DNA of 64,000 nucleotides from JAXLWB01 sp046328715. Lineage in GTDB: Bacteria; Chloroflexota; Anaerolineae; Caldilineales; Caldilineaceae. This document shows positions 1-8,382 of the stretch, piece after piece. Location: the NCBI GenBank assembly GCA_046328715.1, contig JAXLWB010000051.1:1-64000 (forward strand). Direction: 5' to 3'. The notes below the pieces were generated by a model, which saw nothing but the letters and a program-made list of their open reading frames with translations, was not told where the DNA came from and did not search any database. Position numbers and translations under genes: made by a program. Position 1 is the stretch's first letter; each line of letters begins with the position of its first letter.

Positions 1-951
1 TTCACCCTCTCCCAGATGAAGAGACGCATCGTGGCCCATCGAGAGCCAGAGGTCATCGTCGCTTTCGCGCTCCACCTCATCACTAAAGTCGAAAATGCTG
101 TGCTCGCGCTCCTGCGCTACCCGTTTGCCATTATATTCCCAGGCCAACAAGCCTTCCCCACTTTTGGGCAGGCTTGTCGACTGATAGAGCACCCCTTGCT
201 CGTTTTCAGTGAGCGAACTAAACTTCTGCAGCACATAATGCAACTCGTCGGGGGGCACAGGATGATTGTAATATTTACGCGCAATCAGACGGGCGGCCAG
301 ACCCCAAATCGCCAGTTCAAAGCCATTGTCGGCGGCGTTGAGGACCAGTTCAGTCGCCAATTTTGCCAACTCGATGTTCCGTTGCTGAATGGTTTCGGCA
401 TCGCGTGCCTCGCGCGGTTGCAGGCGCAGCCCATAGCGGCCAGCACTTGCATCCATCACCGTAAGCACCAGATCATCGCGCCCCATCGCGCCCTGGTTCT
501 CCAACCACTCGACAAATTCCTTGCCCAGTCGCAGCGACCAAATCTGACGTTCCACTTCGGTCCAAGCCTGAACTGTCTCAGCGCCAAAGAGTTCGATGCT
601 TAAGGTGCGCCCATCGACCGTGTGATTCTGGAAAAAATCGGGAAAGAGAACGGCATGTTCAAGTTCGTCGAGCAGCAAAAACCCCTGGCGTGCTTCTTCA
701 TTCGTCAAGGGATGACGAAAGACACTGCCATCCAAAATTGCAGAGAGCCAGCAATAGTGGTCGGGGGCAATGGGAACCGCTTGGTAAAGCTGGTCCAGCG
801 CCCGCATGACGGCACTGCGGGCATTGCGCGTAAGTGGCCGTTGTCCGGCAATGTGTGTAATTAGTGTATCCAATGACATTGGCTCGCGTGACTGGCTCAG
901 CACTTGGGCCACGCAATCCACATAACTTGGGTAACGACTCGACTTACTCAT
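1..951 (-). CDS. Unrecognised protein, N-terminal 317 residues (partial)
   Basis: An open frame runs on the minus strand from an ATG at 951 to the left window edge without a stop, so the C-terminus lies outside. The start is supported by a strong ribosome site (GAGGAAGGAA, about 9 nt upstream). The product begins MSKSSRYPSYVDCVAQVLSQ. Its first ~75 residues look like a small helical winged-helix-type region (an inference from pattern only); the rest is mixed alpha/beta with many acidic residues and no signal peptide or membrane segment. I do not recognise the family. The plus-strand frames here are antisense shadows. It is divergent from the metalloprotease at 1305, with about 350 bp between them. 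Confidence 0.75.
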   Translation of the reverse strand, partial: MSKSSRYPSYVDCVAQVLSQSREPMSLDTLITHIAGQRPLTRNARSAVMRALDQLYQAVPIAPDHYCWLSAILDGSVFRHPLTNEEARQGFLLLDELEHAVLFPDFFQNHTVDGRTLSIELFGAETVQAWTEVERQIWSLRLGKEFVEWLENQGAMGRDDLVLTVMDASAGRYGLRLQPREARDAETIQQRNIELAKLATELVLNAADNGFELAIWGLAARLIARKYYNHPVPPDELHYVLQKFSSLTENEQGVLYQSTSLPKSGEGLLAWEYNGKRVAQEREHSIFDFSDEVERESDDDLWLSMGHDASLHLGEGE

Positions 952-1216
952 AACATTTGTTCCTTCCTCAACAATCGGATACTTGGGCCTCCGCCAGTGG
1001 AACTGTTAAGCCTGGTGGAAAGGATCCATTCGTCATTGGCAACCGATGCCAATCTGTCGTACACAAACGATGTACAAGGGAGGATAGTTCCCTTCAATCT
1101 CAGTGGCGCCGCTTTCATCACCAGTGGCATTATCGCGCAGGTTGAAAGAATTGTCTACCTTTTGAAAAATTTAGGGTAAATTTCGATTTTTCTGACCCTT
1201 GGAATTCTTCAAGGCC

Positions 1217-1245
1217 TTGACTTCTGCCAGACAGAGGCATAAGAT
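1217..1245 (+). promoter_or_regulatory. Sigma-70-type promoter of the astacin-like protease gene
   Basis: TTGACT at 1217-1222 and TAAGAT at 1240-1245 are separated by exactly 17 bp, close to the -35/-10 consensus. This lies about 60 bp upstream of the ATG at 1305. Apart from this promoter and the ribosome site, the 952-1304 gap shows nothing else recognisable. Confidence 0.65.
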
Positions 1246-1304
1246 AAGATTGCTGGCCGCAAAGAAGCTCTCGCAATCATTTTCCAATCAAAGGAGGAAT
1301 ATCC

Positions 1305-2390
1305 ATGCAACGCAAATCGATCAAGCTCTGTGTTGACAGGGAAGTGCCTGCTGATTTACGAATCGAGTCGCAGATTGCAGCCGTCGAAGAGCGGGCCGAC
1401 AATCGACCTGCCATCGACTTCAAATTGCTTCCTCCCGGCGTCGACAACAGTGCCATCGCCGCCTTGACAGGCAAGCTATGGAAAGTTGGGCGCACATTGC
1501 GGGTGATGTTCATGGACGGCGATCCAATCGTCCAGCAACGAATCCAACCCTTCGCCCACATTTGGAGCCAATATGCCAACATCAAGTTTGAGTTTGGCAA
1601 CGACCCGAATGCCGAAATTCGCATCTCTTTTAAACAACCCGGCTCTTGGTCCTATATTGGTACCGATTGCCTGACCATTGCCAAGAACCAGCCAACCATG
1701 AACTACGGCTGGCTAAAGGCCAACACCGCCGATGATGAATATTCACGCGTCGCCACCCATGAGTTCGGCCATGCAATCGGACTGATCCACGAGCATCAAA
1801 ATCCAGCCGCCACCATTCCCTGGAACAAGGAAGTGGTCTACAACTATTACAAAGGGCCACCCAACAATTGGAATCAGGCCACGGTCGACACCAACCTCTT
1901 TACCAAATACAGTGCCGCCCAGACACAATTCAGCGCCTTCGACAAGGGATCGATTATGCTCTATCCAATCCCCAAGGAATTTGTGACCGATCCTTCCTAT
2001 GAGGTTGGTTGGAATCGTTACCTCTCGGAGACCGACAAGTCCTTTATCACAACCCTCTATCCCTTCGAGCAGAAAACTACGCCGGAGATTGTGATTGGTG
2101 CGGCACCAGTAAGCGGATCCATTGGTCTGGCAGGAGAAATTGACACGTACATCTTTAATGTGAGTGAATCAGGGCGTTATCGGGTCGAGACGCAGGGTTA
2201 CCTCAACACTGTCCTTGACCTCTTTGGCCCCAATGACGCAGCCAAGCTCATCGCCCAGGATAACAACAGCGGCTGGTGGCTCAACGCCCGCATTGAACAA
2301 GCACTCGACCCGGGCCAATACACAGTTCGCGTTCGCCACTATAACAAGGCACGCACCGGATCCTACACCGTCTCCGTCATGAAAATCTAA
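1305..2390 (+). CDS. Astacin-like (M12A) zinc metalloprotease with C-terminal PPC-type domain
   Basis: The 361-aa product has the metzincin zinc signature HEFGHAIGLIHE at residues 152-163 (HExxHxxGxxH: H152, E153, H156, H162) and a downstream Met-turn in SIMLYP, the layout of astacin-family endopeptidases. Residues ~265-361 form a beta-rich domain (EIDTYIFNV, RYRVETQG, PGQYTVRVRHY, GSYTVSV) typical of bacterial pre-peptidase C-terminal domains that accompany secreted proteases. The start is supported by AAAGGAGG just upstream. No Sec or Tat signal peptide is visible, which is odd for a family usually exported: either export is non-classical or the enzyme acts inside the cell. It stands alone with its own promoter. 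Family assignment is strong; substrate unknown. Confidence 0.88.
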   Translation: MQRKSIKLCVDREVPADLRIESQIAAVEERADNRPAIDFKLLPPGVDNSAIAALTGKLWKVGRTLRVMFMDGDPIVQQRIQPFAHIWSQYANIKFEFGNDPNAEIRISFKQPGSWSYIGTDCLTIAKNQPTMNYGWLKANTADDEYSRVATHEFGHAIGLIHEHQNPAATIPWNKEVVYNYYKGPPNNWNQATVDTNLFTKYSAAQTQFSAFDKGSIMLYPIPKEFVTDPSYEVGWNRYLSETDKSFITTLYPFEQKTTPEIVIGAAPVSGSIGLAGEIDTYIFNVSESGRYRVETQGYLNTVLDLFGPNDAAKLIAQDNNSGWWLNARIEQALDPGQYTVRVRHYNKARTGSYTVSVMKI

Positions 2391-2447
2391 ATCAACAGCC
2401 CCACAGGGACGTTTGACTTTCAGTGATTCACGAATTTGCTGGGAAAT

Positions 2448-2525
2448 GTCATTCTGAGCGGCAGTTTGCGAAAAATCCTGTGTTGTCAACCCAAGTTTCT
2501 TCGGCAAAAGCAGCCTCAGAATGAC
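2448..2525. repeat. 11-bp inverted repeat in the protease/rsmI gap
   Basis: GTCATTCTGAG (2448-2458) is exactly inverted as CTCAGAATGAC (2515-2525) around a 56-nt interior. It lies between the converging ends of the metalloprotease (2390) and rsmI (2556). There is no T-tract directly after either arm, so it looks more like a small mobile or REP-like hairpin than a classic terminator. Confidence 0.5.
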
Positions 2526-2555
2526 AAATCGTACTCTACTGAATTTGTTCTAGGT

Positions 2556-3281
2556 TCAGGCGTCCCAATCGGATGTATCCTCCTGTTCGGCATCCTCGGT
2601 TGACAGTGTCTCCCGTTCATCCTCCCCACGAATCACGACCACATATTCGCCCTTCAAACTCTGCTTCTTAAGTGATTCGATCAACTCGGTCAGACGACCC
2701 CGCTCTACCTTTTCGTAGAGTTTGGTAAGATCATTGGCGATGGCTGCCTGCCGGTCACCGTAGACAGCCAGTGCATCTTCGAGGAATTGCAGCAGTCGAT
2801 AGGGGCTTTCGTAAAAGACAAGCGTGTGCGGTGACTGCTGATCCACAGCCAGGAAGCGGCGTCTTGCTCCGGCTTTGCGTGGCGGAAAACCACGAAAGGT
2901 AAAGCTGTGCACAGGCAGCGCCGAAAGCACCACCGCCATGATAAGCGCAGCAGGGCCAGGGATCATCGTGACCGGGACTTGGTCGGCCAGGGCGCGGCGC
3001 ACCAGCGAGAAGCCTGGGTCGGAAATACCAGGGGTCCCGGCATCGGTCACTACAGCGACCGATTTGCCATCGCGCAGCAACCCAAAGATCCGTTCCAATG
3101 CGCGATCTTCGTTGTGTTCGTGGAAAGAAATCTGCGGTTTGCTGATCTCAAAGTGTTTGAGCAGCCGTCCGGTAGTGCGGGTATCTTCACTAGCGACAAA
3201 ATCGACGCTACGCAACGTTTCGAGCGCACGCAGCGTGATGTCACCTAGATTGCCAATCGGTGTTGCGACAAGATAGAGCAT
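2556..3281 (-). CDS. rsmI: 16S rRNA (cytidine(1402)-2'-O)-methyltransferase RsmI
   Basis: RsmI transfers a methyl group from S-adenosylmethionine to the 2'-O of C1402 in the 16S rRNA decoding centre. The 241-aa product opens with LYLVATPIGNLGDITLRALE, the diagnostic N-terminus of the family, followed by ASEDTRTTGRLL, FHEHNE, VTDAGTPGISDPG and PGPAALIMAVVLSALP, which form the tetrapyrrole-methylase fold. The length is shorter than the ~280-aa E. coli protein because the C-terminal extension is reduced. The last ~20 residues are acidic. It lies 58 bp downstream of hisB on the same strand; the gap carries an imperfect inverted repeat. Confidence 0.95.
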   Translation of the reverse strand: MLYLVATPIGNLGDITLRALETLRSVDFVASEDTRTTGRLLKHFEISKPQISFHEHNEDRALERIFGLLRDGKSVAVVTDAGTPGISDPGFSLVRRALADQVPVTMIPGPAALIMAVVLSALPVHSFTFRGFPPRKAGARRRFLAVDQQSPHTLVFYESPYRLLQFLEDALAVYGDRQAAIANDLTKLYEKVERGRLTELIESLKKQSLKGEYVVVIRGEDERETLSTEDAEQEDTSDWDA

Positions 3282-3292
3282 AATGGAAGTTA

Positions 3293-3338
3293 GGGGTTAC
3301 GAATTACGAGTCACGGCAACTCTCTTCGTAACTCGTAA
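3293..3338. repeat. Inverted intergenic repeat (ATTACGAGT family)
   Basis: The 58-bp gap between hisB and rsmI is almost filled by two facing copies of the word ATTACGAGT (GAATTACGAGT near 3300 and ACTCGTAATTTACG near 3330). A stem of about 10 bp is possible. Related TAATTAC/GTAATTA words occur in other gaps of this window (near 13475 and 21375). Confidence 0.5.
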
Positions 3339-3339
3339 T

Positions 3340-3930
3340 TTACGCAATAAGTGTGCCTTTGGTACTGGGGACATCATGACGGCGTGGATCGATCTGTGTG
3401 GCCGCGTCCATAGCACGGGCGAGCGCTTTAAAAAGTCCCTCAATTTTGTGGTGGTCATTGCGGCCATAGAGTACCTTGGCGTGCAGATTCATCCGGGCAT
3501 GGATCGCCAGGCTTTCGAAGAGGTGAAAGAGCAGATCGGTACCTAATTGACCGACGCGCGGTGTAGCAAACTCTGCGTCAAAGACACAATAGGCGCGCCC
3601 ACCCAAATCCACAGCGACAAGGGCAAGGCTTTCATCCATAGGCACGTAACTATGCGCAGTACGCACAATACCACGACGGTCACCCAGTGCCTGGTCGAAG
3701 GCTTTACCCAAACAGATGAGTGTATCCTCTGCACAGTGATGTTCATCAATGTGCAGATCGCCCTTTGCATGGATGGTTAGGTCAAATAAGCCATGGCTGG
3801 CAAACAGGGTCAACATATGGTCGAGAAAGCCGATGCCAGTTGCAATCTCAGCATGGCCTCGTCCATCAATGTTCAACTCCAATTCAATCTCGGTTTCTTT
3901 TGTCTTTCGTTCAATTCGTGCTTGGCGCAT
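3340..3930 (-). CDS. hisB: Imidazoleglycerol-phosphate dehydratase HisB
   Basis: HisB dehydrates imidazoleglycerol phosphate to imidazoleacetol phosphate, the sixth step of histidine synthesis; it is a cytosolic Mn-dependent oligomer. The 196-aa product has the usual monofunctional length and the conserved metal-ligand blocks GFLDHML, HIDEHHCAEDTLICLG and GRNDHHKIEGLFKALARA. It begins MRQARIERKTKETEIELELN with GAGAAA about 6 nt before the ATG. It follows a terminator for the upstream LysM gene, so it is probably transcribed separately from hisD-hisC further upstream. rsmI follows. Confidence 0.96.
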   Translation of the reverse strand: MRQARIERKTKETEIELELNIDGRGHAEIATGIGFLDHMLTLFASHGLFDLTIHAKGDLHIDEHHCAEDTLICLGKAFDQALGDRRGIVRTAHSYVPMDESLALVAVDLGGRAYCVFDAEFATPRVGQLGTDLLFHLFESLAIHARMNLHAKVLYGRNDHHKIEGLFKALARAMDAATQIDPRRHDVPSTKGTLIA

Positions 3931-3969
3931 GCGTTTCTCGTGAAATCGTGGTTATTCAGTCAGGGCTCA

Positions 3970-4010
3970 TTGAGACAAAAATGGCCTGGAGGAAATTCCT
4001 CCAGGCCATT
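3970..4010 (-). terminator. Rho-independent terminator of the LysM gene
   Basis: A perfect 15-bp stem is formed by 3980-3994 (AATGGCCTGGAGGAA) and 3996-4010, reading on the minus strand into TTTTTGTCTC. It sits 53 bp past the stop of the LysM gene and before hisB, so it should end LysM transcription and separate it from hisB. Confidence 0.85.
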
Positions 4011-4063
4011 ATACGACTGATTGTTTGATCTACCAACAGCACCTACGCAATGTGCGGCACTTG

Positions 4064-4681
4064 TTAGGCAATGCGTAGCACTTGCCCGACGTAGATGTAG
4101 TTTGGATTAGAAATGCCATTGATCCAAGCCAGGTGATGCGGGCTGATACCAAAGCGCAGCGCAATGCTGCTCAAGGTGTCACCTGCACGCACAGTGTAAT
4201 AGCCGGATGGCGCTGGCGCTGGGGCCGGCGGTACATAGACATTCGGTACACACAACCGCTGACCAACATAGATCGAGTTCCAGTTACTCAGGCCATTTGC
4301 CGAGGCCAACGACCACGCATTGACACCCAGCCAAGCAGCAATACCAGAAATGGTATCACCGGGGCGTACTCGATAATAGTTGTAACAAGCGGGCGATGGT
4401 GGTGTATAGTTGTCCGCAGCAGGAATATAAAGCCGTTGACCGACACGCACCAGATTCGCATTCCATAGTCCGTTGGCAGCCATCAGCGACTGGATCGACA
4501 CACTGTAATATCGAGCAATCTGTGACAGGGTGTCACCCGGTCGGACAATATAATAGGAGCCCGAGGCCACAGGCGCAGCGTTAGGCGCTGCTATTGCAGC
4601 CATCGGCACAAGCGAAACCAGAAGAATGCTGATCAAAAGCACAAACATCATTTGTCGTCGCAGACGAAGAGCAATACGCAT
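4064..4681 (-). CDS. Exported triple-LysM protein
   Basis: The 205-aa product starts at the ATG at 4681, chosen over a longer frame because CAGGAGGA lies 7 nt upstream and because this start gives a clean signal peptide (basic MRIALRLRRQ, hydrophobic core to ~30, AIAAPNAAP cleavage region). Three LysM modules follow, each opening with a Y-x-V-R-x-G-D-T-[LI] motif: YYIVRPGDTLSQIARYYSVS, YYRVRPGDTISGIAAWLGVN and YYTVRAGDTLSSIALRFGIS. They are joined by short Pro-rich linkers. LysM modules bind peptidoglycan or other N-acetylglucosamine polymers, so this is a cell-wall-binding protein with no catalytic domain. A strong terminator follows. Confidence 0.93.
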   Translation of the reverse strand: MRIALRLRRQMMFVLLISILLVSLVPMAAIAAPNAAPVASGSYYIVRPGDTLSQIARYYSVSIQSLMAANGLWNANLVRVGQRLYIPAADNYTPPSPACYNYYRVRPGDTISGIAAWLGVNAWSLASANGLSNWNSIYVGQRLCVPNVYVPPAPAPAPSGYYTVRAGDTLSSIALRFGISPHHLAWINGISNPNYIYVGQVLRIA

Positions 4682-5080
4682 ACAATCCTCCTGTTTATAC
4701 TTCAGCGGATAACAACGCAACATCTAGAGAATGAGTCACTGAAGAGCGATTCATTCTTTTTGGGGCAATGAAAGTTGCAAAGCAGAGCGTGACAACAGCG
4801 TTGATCAGTGACGGGCGCATGAGTTTGTACTCTCAACCAATCCTCTCCAACTGCAATCACAAACCTCACTATGCGATATCACCCAGCAATACTTGATACA
4901 AGGTTTCTCACCGTAATCTTAATTGCTTACCTACTATTGATGACGTTGCACACTACAGGAAAGTTGCGATCAAAAGTGCTCAAGATTCAACATTTTTTAA
5001 AGAACAATAGCAAACCACGTTGATTGTTACAGCATCTACGTTCAACCGAATTATACAGCAAAATTTGCAAAAAATCAAGA
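4682..5080. other. AT-rich intergenic gap between GMC oxidoreductase and LysM genes
   Basis: About 400 bp, clearly more AT-rich than the flanks. It must hold the leader of the LysM gene; the only site I can name is the GGAGG at about 4686-4692. No convincing promoter pair, hairpin or short gene is visible elsewhere in it. Confidence 0.5.
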
Positions 5081-7183
5081 CTATTTACTATGCGCAATCT
5101 GCTCAGCACAGCGATAAGCCAATGCCATGATCGTCAAAACTGGGTTAAATCCACCGTTCGTAACATGCAAAGAGCCATCGATCACAAACAAATTGTCATG
5201 TCCATGCACACGCCCCCAGCGATCAGTGACCGATGTCTGAGGATCATCGCCCATGCGGCAGGTGCCAGCCTGATGTTGACCTGCACTCAAGTTGAGTGAA
5301 AGAGGATGCAACCAGATCTTTTTGGCGTCACTGGCGCGTAGCCACTCACCAGCCTTACCACGCATAAATTCTGCCGTGCGCAGGCTTTCAGGATGAGCGG
5401 TGCCGCTCAACCGTACGACCGGAATTCCGAAGCGATCCTTGACATGCGATGCAACTGTCACCCTGGAGGCAGGATTGGGAATGTCTTGAATTGGCCCCTG
5501 AATGTGAATCGTTCGTTGGTAGTAGTGGCGCATGTGCTGCTTGTTCGCCAGCCCCCAGCGCCTTAGATCGGGCGGCAGCGCCCCACGCCAAAAGATAATC
5601 GGCAGTTTGGTAAATTCATTCGCCAGCAGACCGCCACCAATCACTCCTGGGTTGCCATGATGGAAGTCGCAGGTAGAGATCGATACCCCAGGGCCTTCGC
5701 ACTCATCCGTGATCTCGTCAAACAACCCACCCGCACCAGTGTAGACATGCCCCTGCAAATTGCGCCCTACTTGGTCGTAGTTATTGCCAATTCCTTTTGG
5801 ATGACTAGACGAAACACTGTTTAATAAGAGACGGGCTGACTCAATTGCACCGGCAGAGACAATGATCTTTGCCGCCCGTACAACCTTGTGCACAACTGTA
5901 TCATTCTCAGCTCGGACGATTTCTACAGCGGTGGCACGCCCTTTTTCATCTGTTTGAATATGCGAAGCCTGAGCTTCTGGTAGCAAAGTGCAATTGCCTG
6001 TGGCCAAAGCCCGTGGAATCGCGGTGTTATGGGTACCATTTTTCGCTTCCGTTGCACAGGCAAAGCCGACACAGAGACCGCACCGATTGCATGCTGGCCG
6101 TCCCTGGTAGGGTTGTGTGTTGATCAACAGTGGAACCGGAGCGCTGCCCCAACCTAACCTGTCAGCCGCTTGCCGCAAGATGATGCGCTGTGGGTTATCC
6201 GGCACCGGGGGCATGGGATAGCCACGTCGTCGTGGTGGGCGCTTAGTGTTGACCTGATCCGCACCAGCAACACCAATCTCCCATTCGGCCCGTTCGTAAT
6301 ATGGCTCCAGATCTTCATACGAAATCGGCCAGTCAGCCAGCGAACTGCCCTCGGGTACGCCGTAGGTTGACGCCATACGAAAATCGGCCGGGAAAAAGCG
6401 CCATGCCTGTCCACCGTAGACGCGCGTGCCACCGCCGACTGTCATTGCATTGTTGTTATAACCACCCTCATGCGGAGCGACAAGGTGCTCATGACCTTCC
6501 GGATCGACAAAGACGCGTGGGTTGCCTTCCAACTCGGGACCGGTGTTGTGACCATAGAGCGCTAAACGATGATTGCGCAGGTGATCATTGCCCACCTCTG
6601 CATATGGCAGCCAACGTCCACGGTCCAGTAGTAGCACCTTCTGCCCTGCTTCAGCCAGAACCGAAGCGACGATACCACCAGCAGCCCCGGCGCCAACCAC
6701 AATCGCATCATATTCCACCTCAATTTCAGACAGGAGCGGGAAGCGTTCCGGATAATTGAAAGTGGGACGAACTGGTTCATTAGTTACTTTCGGTTCAGGA
6801 CGAAATCCGACCATTGACCAGGAGGTTGCTTTGCGATTGCCACCATTGTCCGGATCGCTGTAGTACCCTTCCATCGCCACATGCGTCATCGTTTGTAGGA
6901 AGCGCTGGGGGGAGACAACCCATTCGCTCTGCACGTCGTTTAATTCCAGACATTCAAGTACAAAGTCTTGCATCTCTTTATCGAGATCGGCAAACTCCTT
7001 GCCATAACGGGTCGTACATTCAGCATTGAGCGAACGGATGCCGGTTTCGATGATCGGTACAAAGCGCGCCAAATCGCCATACCAATGGCGAAAGATATAG
7101 TCGCCCACGCCCGCTTCCCAGCCCGAAGGAAAGTCATCGGCAGGGATCAGACGGTCGATTAAGGGTTGAAGAGTTTTGTTCAT
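5081..7183 (-). CDS. GMC oxidoreductase with fused gluconate-2-dehydrogenase-subunit-3-like N-terminus
   Basis: Residues ~1-150 resemble the gluconate 2-dehydrogenase subunit 3 family (LIPADDFPSGWEAGVGDY, FLQTMTHVAMEGYYSDPDNGG), normally a separate small subunit. Residues ~155-700 form a GMC flavoprotein: the FAD-binding IVVGAGAAGGIVASVLAEAG, the VGGGTRVYGG block, and a C-terminal GTCRMGDDP...FVIDGSLHVTNGGFNP with the conserved His and Asn region. A CNRCGLCVGFAC cluster at ~365 (four Cys) suggests an iron-sulfur centre as in glucoside-3-/fructose-dehydrogenase relatives. It probably oxidises a sugar or sugar alcohol and passes electrons to an unknown carrier. No Tat or Sec signal is visible, unlike many relatives. 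It follows hisC by 23 bp, so co-transcription with his genes is likely although the functions are unrelated. Confidence 0.88.
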   Translation of the reverse strand: MNKTLQPLIDRLIPADDFPSGWEAGVGDYIFRHWYGDLARFVPIIETGIRSLNAECTTRYGKEFADLDKEMQDFVLECLELNDVQSEWVVSPQRFLQTMTHVAMEGYYSDPDNGGNRKATSWSMVGFRPEPKVTNEPVRPTFNYPERFPLLSEIEVEYDAIVVGAGAAGGIVASVLAEAGQKVLLLDRGRWLPYAEVGNDHLRNHRLALYGHNTGPELEGNPRVFVDPEGHEHLVAPHEGGYNNNAMTVGGGTRVYGGQAWRFFPADFRMASTYGVPEGSSLADWPISYEDLEPYYERAEWEIGVAGADQVNTKRPPRRRGYPMPPVPDNPQRIILRQAADRLGWGSAPVPLLINTQPYQGRPACNRCGLCVGFACATEAKNGTHNTAIPRALATGNCTLLPEAQASHIQTDEKGRATAVEIVRAENDTVVHKVVRAAKIIVSAGAIESARLLLNSVSSSHPKGIGNNYDQVGRNLQGHVYTGAGGLFDEITDECEGPGVSISTCDFHHGNPGVIGGGLLANEFTKLPIIFWRGALPPDLRRWGLANKQHMRHYYQRTIHIQGPIQDIPNPASRVTVASHVKDRFGIPVVRLSGTAHPESLRTAEFMRGKAGEWLRASDAKKIWLHPLSLNLSAGQHQAGTCRMGDDPQTSVTDRWGRVHGHDNLFVIDGSLHVTNGGFNPVLTIMALAYRCAEQIAHSK

Positions 7184-7206
7184 ATGGTTGTGTTAACTTT
7201 CATGTC

Positions 7207-8334
7207 TTAAAGTGTGCGCAACATCTCCATCAACCGCTCCGTCTGGTCAGGTCGCCCCACTGAAATGCGGATACAATTTTGAAGTCCTGGCTTGCTATAG
7301 TGGCGCACAAGAATACCCTGCTTTTCTAATTCCAACTTGAGTTCCTTGGCATTGCGCCCAACCACATCACACAGAATGAAGTTAGATTGCGAAGGATGCG
7401 GAGTGAGGTATGGAACGGTTTGCAGAAGCCCAAAGAGCCTGCGCCGCTCACGTTTGATCTTCTCTACCACGTCGAATATCTGCTCGACATGATGCAAACT
7501 GGCAATACCAGCCACTGAGGCAGCGACGTTGACGTTATATGGCTGTTTGAATTTCCACAACTGCGTCATCAGCCAGCTTGGCACCAGCCCATAACCCAGT
7601 CGCAACCCGGCGATCCCAGCGGCCTTGCTGAAGGTGCGCAGAATGATCAAGTTCTCATGTTCCAGGATCCAACTGGCCCGGCTCGAGTGGTCGGCAAACT
7701 CGACATAGGCTTCGTCCAGCACCACGATCAGCGGTAATTGCAACAGGCGACGCAGATCCTCGTCAGGTAGCCAGTTGCCAGTGGGGTTGTTAGGGCAAGT
7801 CAGGAAGAGAATTTTTGGGGTTGCGGATTGCGTGATCTCCAATCTCCCAATCTCCCAATCTCCCAATCTCTTTATAATCTCATCTACGTCCACCGCAAAT
7901 CCATCCTTGCGCCAAACTTCGATCACCTTTGCCCCCGCCAAGCCAGCGTCGAAGCTGTACATGCCGAAGGTGGGCGGGCAGTCGATGATAGCGTCACCGG
8001 GGCGCAGGAATAGTCGACAGAGATAGTCGAGCATTTCGTCGGCACCGTGGGTGGGTAGAATGTTTTCGGCTGGCACACCTGTGAAGTGGCTGAGTGCAGA
8101 GCGTAGTTCGGTCTGTTGTGGGTCGGGGTAGATATGATAATAATTGTACTCGGCCAGTGCCTCCGTCACTGCGGGTAACGGACCATAGGGATTTTCGTTG
8201 GCATCGAGCTTCACGATCCGCTCTGCCGGAATGCCCAGCTTCTGGCTGAGCACCTCAAAGGGCAGAATTGGATGATATTCTTCAAGATCAGCAATTTCGG
8301 GGCGAAGGAGGGTGGTCGGATCAAACTGGTTCAT
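7207..8334 (-). CDS. hisC: Histidinol-phosphate aminotransferase HisC (with repeat-derived insertion)
   Basis: HisC is the PLP enzyme that converts imidazoleacetol phosphate to histidinol phosphate. Visible family blocks are KLDANENPYGP near the N-terminus, CPNNPTGNW, VVLDEAYVEF, the PLP-lysine segment RTFSKAAGIAGLRLGYG, and the C-terminal ILVRHYSKPGLQNCIRISVG. The ATG at 8334 begins MNQFDPTTLL; a GTG at 8358 would add 8 residues and neither has a strong ribosome site. Just before the ILFLTCPNNPTG block the protein carries about 15 extra residues (KRLGDWEIGRLEITQSATPK) encoded by a GATTGGGA tandem repeat; the frame stays open. It lies 48 bp after hisD (24 bp if the GTG is used), giving a hisD-hisC-GMC unit. 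Confidence 0.94.
   Translation of the reverse strand: MNQFDPTTLLRPEIADLEEYHPILPFEVLSQKLGIPAERIVKLDANENPYGPLPAVTEALAEYNYYHIYPDPQQTELRSALSHFTGVPAENILPTHGADEMLDYLCRLFLRPGDAIIDCPPTFGMYSFDAGLAGAKVIEVWRKDGFAVDVDEIIKRLGDWEIGRLEITQSATPKILFLTCPNNPTGNWLPDEDLRRLLQLPLIVVLDEAYVEFADHSSRASWILEHENLIILRTFSKAAGIAGLRLGYGLVPSWLMTQLWKFKQPYNVNVAASVAGIASLHHVEQIFDVVEKIKRERRRLFGLLQTVPYLTPHPSQSNFILCDVVGRNAKELKLELEKQGILVRHYSKPGLQNCIRISVGRPDQTERLMEMLRTL
7834..7870. repeat. 8-bp tandem repeat (TCCCAATC) inside hisC
   Basis: On the plus strand the unit TCCCAATC recurs three to four times head to tail, the first copy lacking one C. It lies wholly inside the hisC frame. The same kind of word (GATTGGG, GGATTGCG) occurs in intergenic gaps near 9730 and 22610 and in the pyrF-pyrE linker near 25900. 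Confidence 0.8.
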
Positions 8335-8382
8335 AGTGTTTTTAGGTTTGTTTTTCACGAGCAGTCATTGGTAATATCGTGA

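Noticed and set aside
16..603. 195-codon plus-strand open frame
   Set aside because: It is antisense to the partial minus-strand gene (1-951), which has a strong ribosome site and protein-like composition. The plus frame has no ribosome site or recognisable motif.
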